Positions 47,004 to 47,359 of a DNA stretch of 47,359 bases are shown one piece after another. Location of the stretch: the IMG/VR virus record IMGVR_UViG_3300007540_004695, positions 1-47,359 of that record. One strand, written 5' to 3'. A program made the position numbers and the translations under genes. The notes under the pieces were generated by a model. The model worked only from the letters and a program-made list of their open reading frames with translations. It was not told the origin of the DNA and searched no databases. Position 1 is the first letter of the stretch. Each line of letters begins with the position of its first letter. This DNA comes from a virus.

Positions 47004-47359
47004 TTAAACTGGTGCAGTTGGGAAAGATCTGCTATCTGCTACAGACATACCTGCGAATTGCATACTACTAGTACCTCCAATACTAGCTTGCTCAGTGGGG
47101 TTCAGTGAAGAGTATAGTAATTTTCCGAGCTCTATTAACAAGCTATTACGTTCCTCATCTAATTCGATTTGCGTTGCCATGTGGTCAGCATGCATTTCAT
47201 GAAGATTTGCTAATAACTTACCGTTACTTTCAAACCCAGTCGCTAAGGTTGTTAACAGCGGACCACCTTCTTTCATAGCGTATATGGTATCACTTGGATT
47301 TGCTTGAGCTAATGCCCGGCCGTCTTTACTAAAGATAATACCATCATCGATTTGTGCGA
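47004..47359 (-). CDS. Large tail protein, C-terminal part
   Basis: The frame is open to the right edge, so this is the C-terminal end of a longer gene that starts outside the window; the internal ATG 47276 is not the start. AQIDDGIIFSKDGRALAQAN then PSDTIYAMKEGGPLLTTLAT is typical of the ending of phage tail-associated proteins, including tape-measure-like ones (…DGII.p.G....nP.DtI.A.K.GGPL). A helical tail follows (MATQIELDEERNSLLIELGK). The exact identity needs the missing part. Confidence 0.6.
   Translation of the reverse strand, partial: AQIDDGIIFSKDGRALAQANPSDTIYAMKEGGPLLTTLATGFESNGKLLANLHEMHADHMATQIELDEERNSLLIELGKLLYSSLNPTEQASIGGTSSMQFAGMSVADSRSFPTAPV

Noticed and set aside
1-47359. 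CRISPR arrays, insertion sequences and integrase or attachment sites
   Set aside because: No regularly spaced repeats, transposase-like frames or site-specific recombinase were seen. The only direct repeats are domain repeats and promoter motifs.

Overview
This window is part of the genome of a large, contractile-tailed bacteriophage with T4-like (myovirus) architecture. The evidence is homologues of baseplate wedge proteins gp6, gp25 and gp53, a tail-collar fibre, a gp44-type sliding-clamp loader, a dUTPase, three phage tRNAs, an endolysin region and T4-like late promoters (consensus NATAAATA). The host cannot be named from the sequence. Almost no gene has a Shine-Dalgarno sequence. Instead most promoters lie so close to the ATG that the predicted transcript starts at or next to the start codon, which suggests a host that initiates well on leaderless mRNA. 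The phage GroEL looks to me closer to the PVC (Verrucomicrobia-like) type than to the proteobacterial type, but that is a weak impression.

Layout. 1-3.9 kb: the end of a leucine-rich-repeat (BspA-like) fibre, a PAPS-type sulfotransferase, a lectin-like virion protein split by a frameshift, and a full-length GroEL. 3.9-5.8 kb: lysis region (endolysin, holin-like and secreted proteins), then a regulatory gap with a 22-bp perfect palindrome and a leftward terminator, then a small membrane coiled-coil protein. 5.8-15.6 kb: a dense leftward cluster of about 30 small genes, many of them membrane proteins, with tRNA-Leu, tRNA-Arg and tRNA-Tyr, a papain-like peptidase, a DUF932-type protein and a RadA-like ATPase. 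This cluster uses its own promoter motif (GGAACACCGATATAAT), which occurs 13 times in the window, all on the minus strand. 15.7-30.2 kb: a rightward tail-fibre and host-recognition module, interrupted by one leftward glycosyltransferase. 30.2-40.1 kb: a leftward tail-collar fibre, PKD-bearing structural proteins, gp6 and gp25. 40.2-47.4 kb: clamp loader, dUTPase, a possible small terminase subunit, gp53, hub/tail proteins and the end of a large tail protein.

The most striking system is in the fibre module. The 610-residue protein at 16212-18044 holds two tandem formylglycine-generating-enzyme-like (C-type-lectin fold) domains. Each ends in a GC-rich island that looks like the variable repeat of a diversity-generating retroelement. 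The two islands differ mainly at codon positions 1 and 2 of NNC codons, as expected if both are written from an adenine-rich (AAC) template. No reverse transcriptase or template repeat is visible here, so the retroelement core would have to act from elsewhere.

How the genes fit together: the leftward cluster probably supplies early and middle functions, the NATAAATA promoters drive late virion and lysis genes, and the fibre module combines several exchangeable recognition folds (LRR, FGE/lectin, ConA-like, S74-processed fibre). The sulfotransferase and the GT9-type glycosyltransferase may modify host or virion glycans.
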